From positions 194,864-258,863 of the forward strand of contig CAWFWZ010000002.1 of NCBI GenBank assembly GCA_963819645.1: a stretch of 64,000 nucleotides of DNA, given 5' to 3'. This DNA comes from CAVVDY01 sp963819645 (GTDB lineage: Bacteria; Acidobacteriota; Terriglobia; Terriglobales; Acidobacteriaceae). The position numbers and the translations under genes are program-made. The notes beneath the pieces were generated by a model. It was not told the origin of the DNA, searched no databases, and saw nothing but the letters and a program-made list of their open reading frames with translations. Positions 63,492 to 64,000 of this stretch are shown in pieces; position 1 is the stretch's first letter, and each line of letters starts with the position of its first letter.

Positions 63492-64000
63492 TCAAGACTG
63501 TGTTGTCGGATGCTCGGGTGCCGACAGCCCGAGCAGAACCTCAGCCTTGATGTGGAGTACCTGTCTTGGACTACCCTCCAGAGTCCGACGCACCTGCACC
63601 ATTTTTCGGCCCTCGTCGATGCTGGCCAAGACGCCACACTCTCGAAGTCGTTGGCGCAAAGCCTGCTCTCCCACCAGGAGGGGTTCGCTGGCCGCGAGTT
63701 CCTGAGCCGCCTGATAGCTTTTCGCGGGATCCAGAAATAGGTCCCTTCCCTCTTACCCAGCCGATCCGGACGCCCCGCGGCTGCCATGAAAGGGCCGGCG
63801 TTTTGCGTTCCCAGCCCCAGAAGGGAGCCTCTTCCGGTGCCGAGCCCTGACGGTCAGCCACATGAGCCCGGCCGCTAGCGAGCGCAGCTTGGAGCAGCGC
63901 AAAAAAGCGCGTCACGGGATCACTGGTCCTCTGATGTTGGGTCTGAAGCTTAGCCAGAACTAAAAATGCTCTTCCGGCTCGTTCTTCAAGGTCCTCTTTT
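63492..64000 (-). CDS. C-terminal part of a probable mobile-element DNA-processing protein, one frameshift, runs off the window
   Basis: On the minus strand the frame entering from the window edge reads ...RFFALLQAALASGRAHVADRQG, APFWGWERK, WQPRGVRIGWVRG. One extra base near 63756 shifts it, then DLFLDPAKSYQAAQELAASE, ALRQRLRECGVLAS and VQVRRTLEGSPRQVLHI, ending at 63492. This order of short motifs is, from memory, typical of the C-terminal winged-helix part of helicase/primase-like proteins of integrative elements; that assignment is inference and weak. The N-terminal catalytic part lies beyond the window. Confidence 0.5.

Noticed and set aside
63314..63787. 157-codon minus-strand frame
   Set aside because: It is a shadow of the frameshifted right-edge gene and of the metallophosphoesterase tail; the Arg/Trp-rich product has no family features.

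Overview
The window reads as a chromosomal segment of an acidobacterium (Acidobacteriota). This is inferred from the combination of high-GC genes, Oar-type TonB-dependent receptors with a carboxypeptidase-regulatory-like N-terminus, a PD40-propeller serine/threonine kinase, an OPT transporter, a PEP-CTERM protein, BshB1, and many dispersed short repeats between genes. There is no rRNA, convincing tRNA, CRISPR array or integrase in the window.

Layout. 0-2.4 kb: a secreted repeat protein broken by indels. 2.7-9.8 kb: an aerobic benzoyl-CoA (box) cluster, with a divergent flavodoxin, boxR, boxC, boxB and an adrenodoxin-type NADPH reductase, but no boxA. 9.9-24 kb: housekeeping and envelope genes, including selD (itself apparently a selenoprotein gene with an in-frame UGA), isocitrate dehydrogenase, nrdR, an HD-GYP response regulator, an FmdE-like protein, a prenyl diphosphate synthase, a VapBC module, bshB1, selB and a TonB-like protein. 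24-34 kb: mfd, an aldo/keto reductase, a SRPBCC protein, an M20 peptidase, glgX, HU and a PEP-CTERM protein. 34-43 kb: an HTH-TOBE regulator, an Oar-like receptor, a berberine-bridge-type FAD oxidase and cydAB. 43-56 kb: a PQQ-propeller protein, an amino acid permease, a kinase, an aminotransferase, an OPT transporter with an in-frame amber codon, comF and an HNH endonuclease. 56-61.5 kb: a DUF1801 protein, greB, and a DtxR-type regulator next to a TonB-dependent receptor with a palindrome between them. 61.6-64 kb: a more AT-rich accessory edge with a broken metallophosphoesterase fusion and the tail of a probable mobile-element DNA-processing protein.

How genes work together. BoxR should control boxC-boxB-reductase. 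The reductase and the divergent flavodoxin could jointly supply electrons to the BoxB epoxidase in place of BoxA. A TGCA-N6-TGCA site overlaps the boxC -10 box, a related site lies in the flavodoxin/boxR spacer, and runs of helically phased A/T tracts precede both boxR and boxC. SelD and SelB belong to selenocysteine synthesis and decoding. The DtxR-type regulator probably controls the neighbouring receptor in metal uptake.

Two repeat systems run through the window: hairpins with a constant TGAA or TAAA loop and changing, compensated stems, and degenerate period-7 tracts at gene boundaries. One hairpin element sits in frame inside the reductase gene. More than a dozen genes carry indels, often single extra bases, most densely at both ends of the window. 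Sequence error is a serious possibility, so broken genes are labelled as such rather than taken as true pseudogenes.
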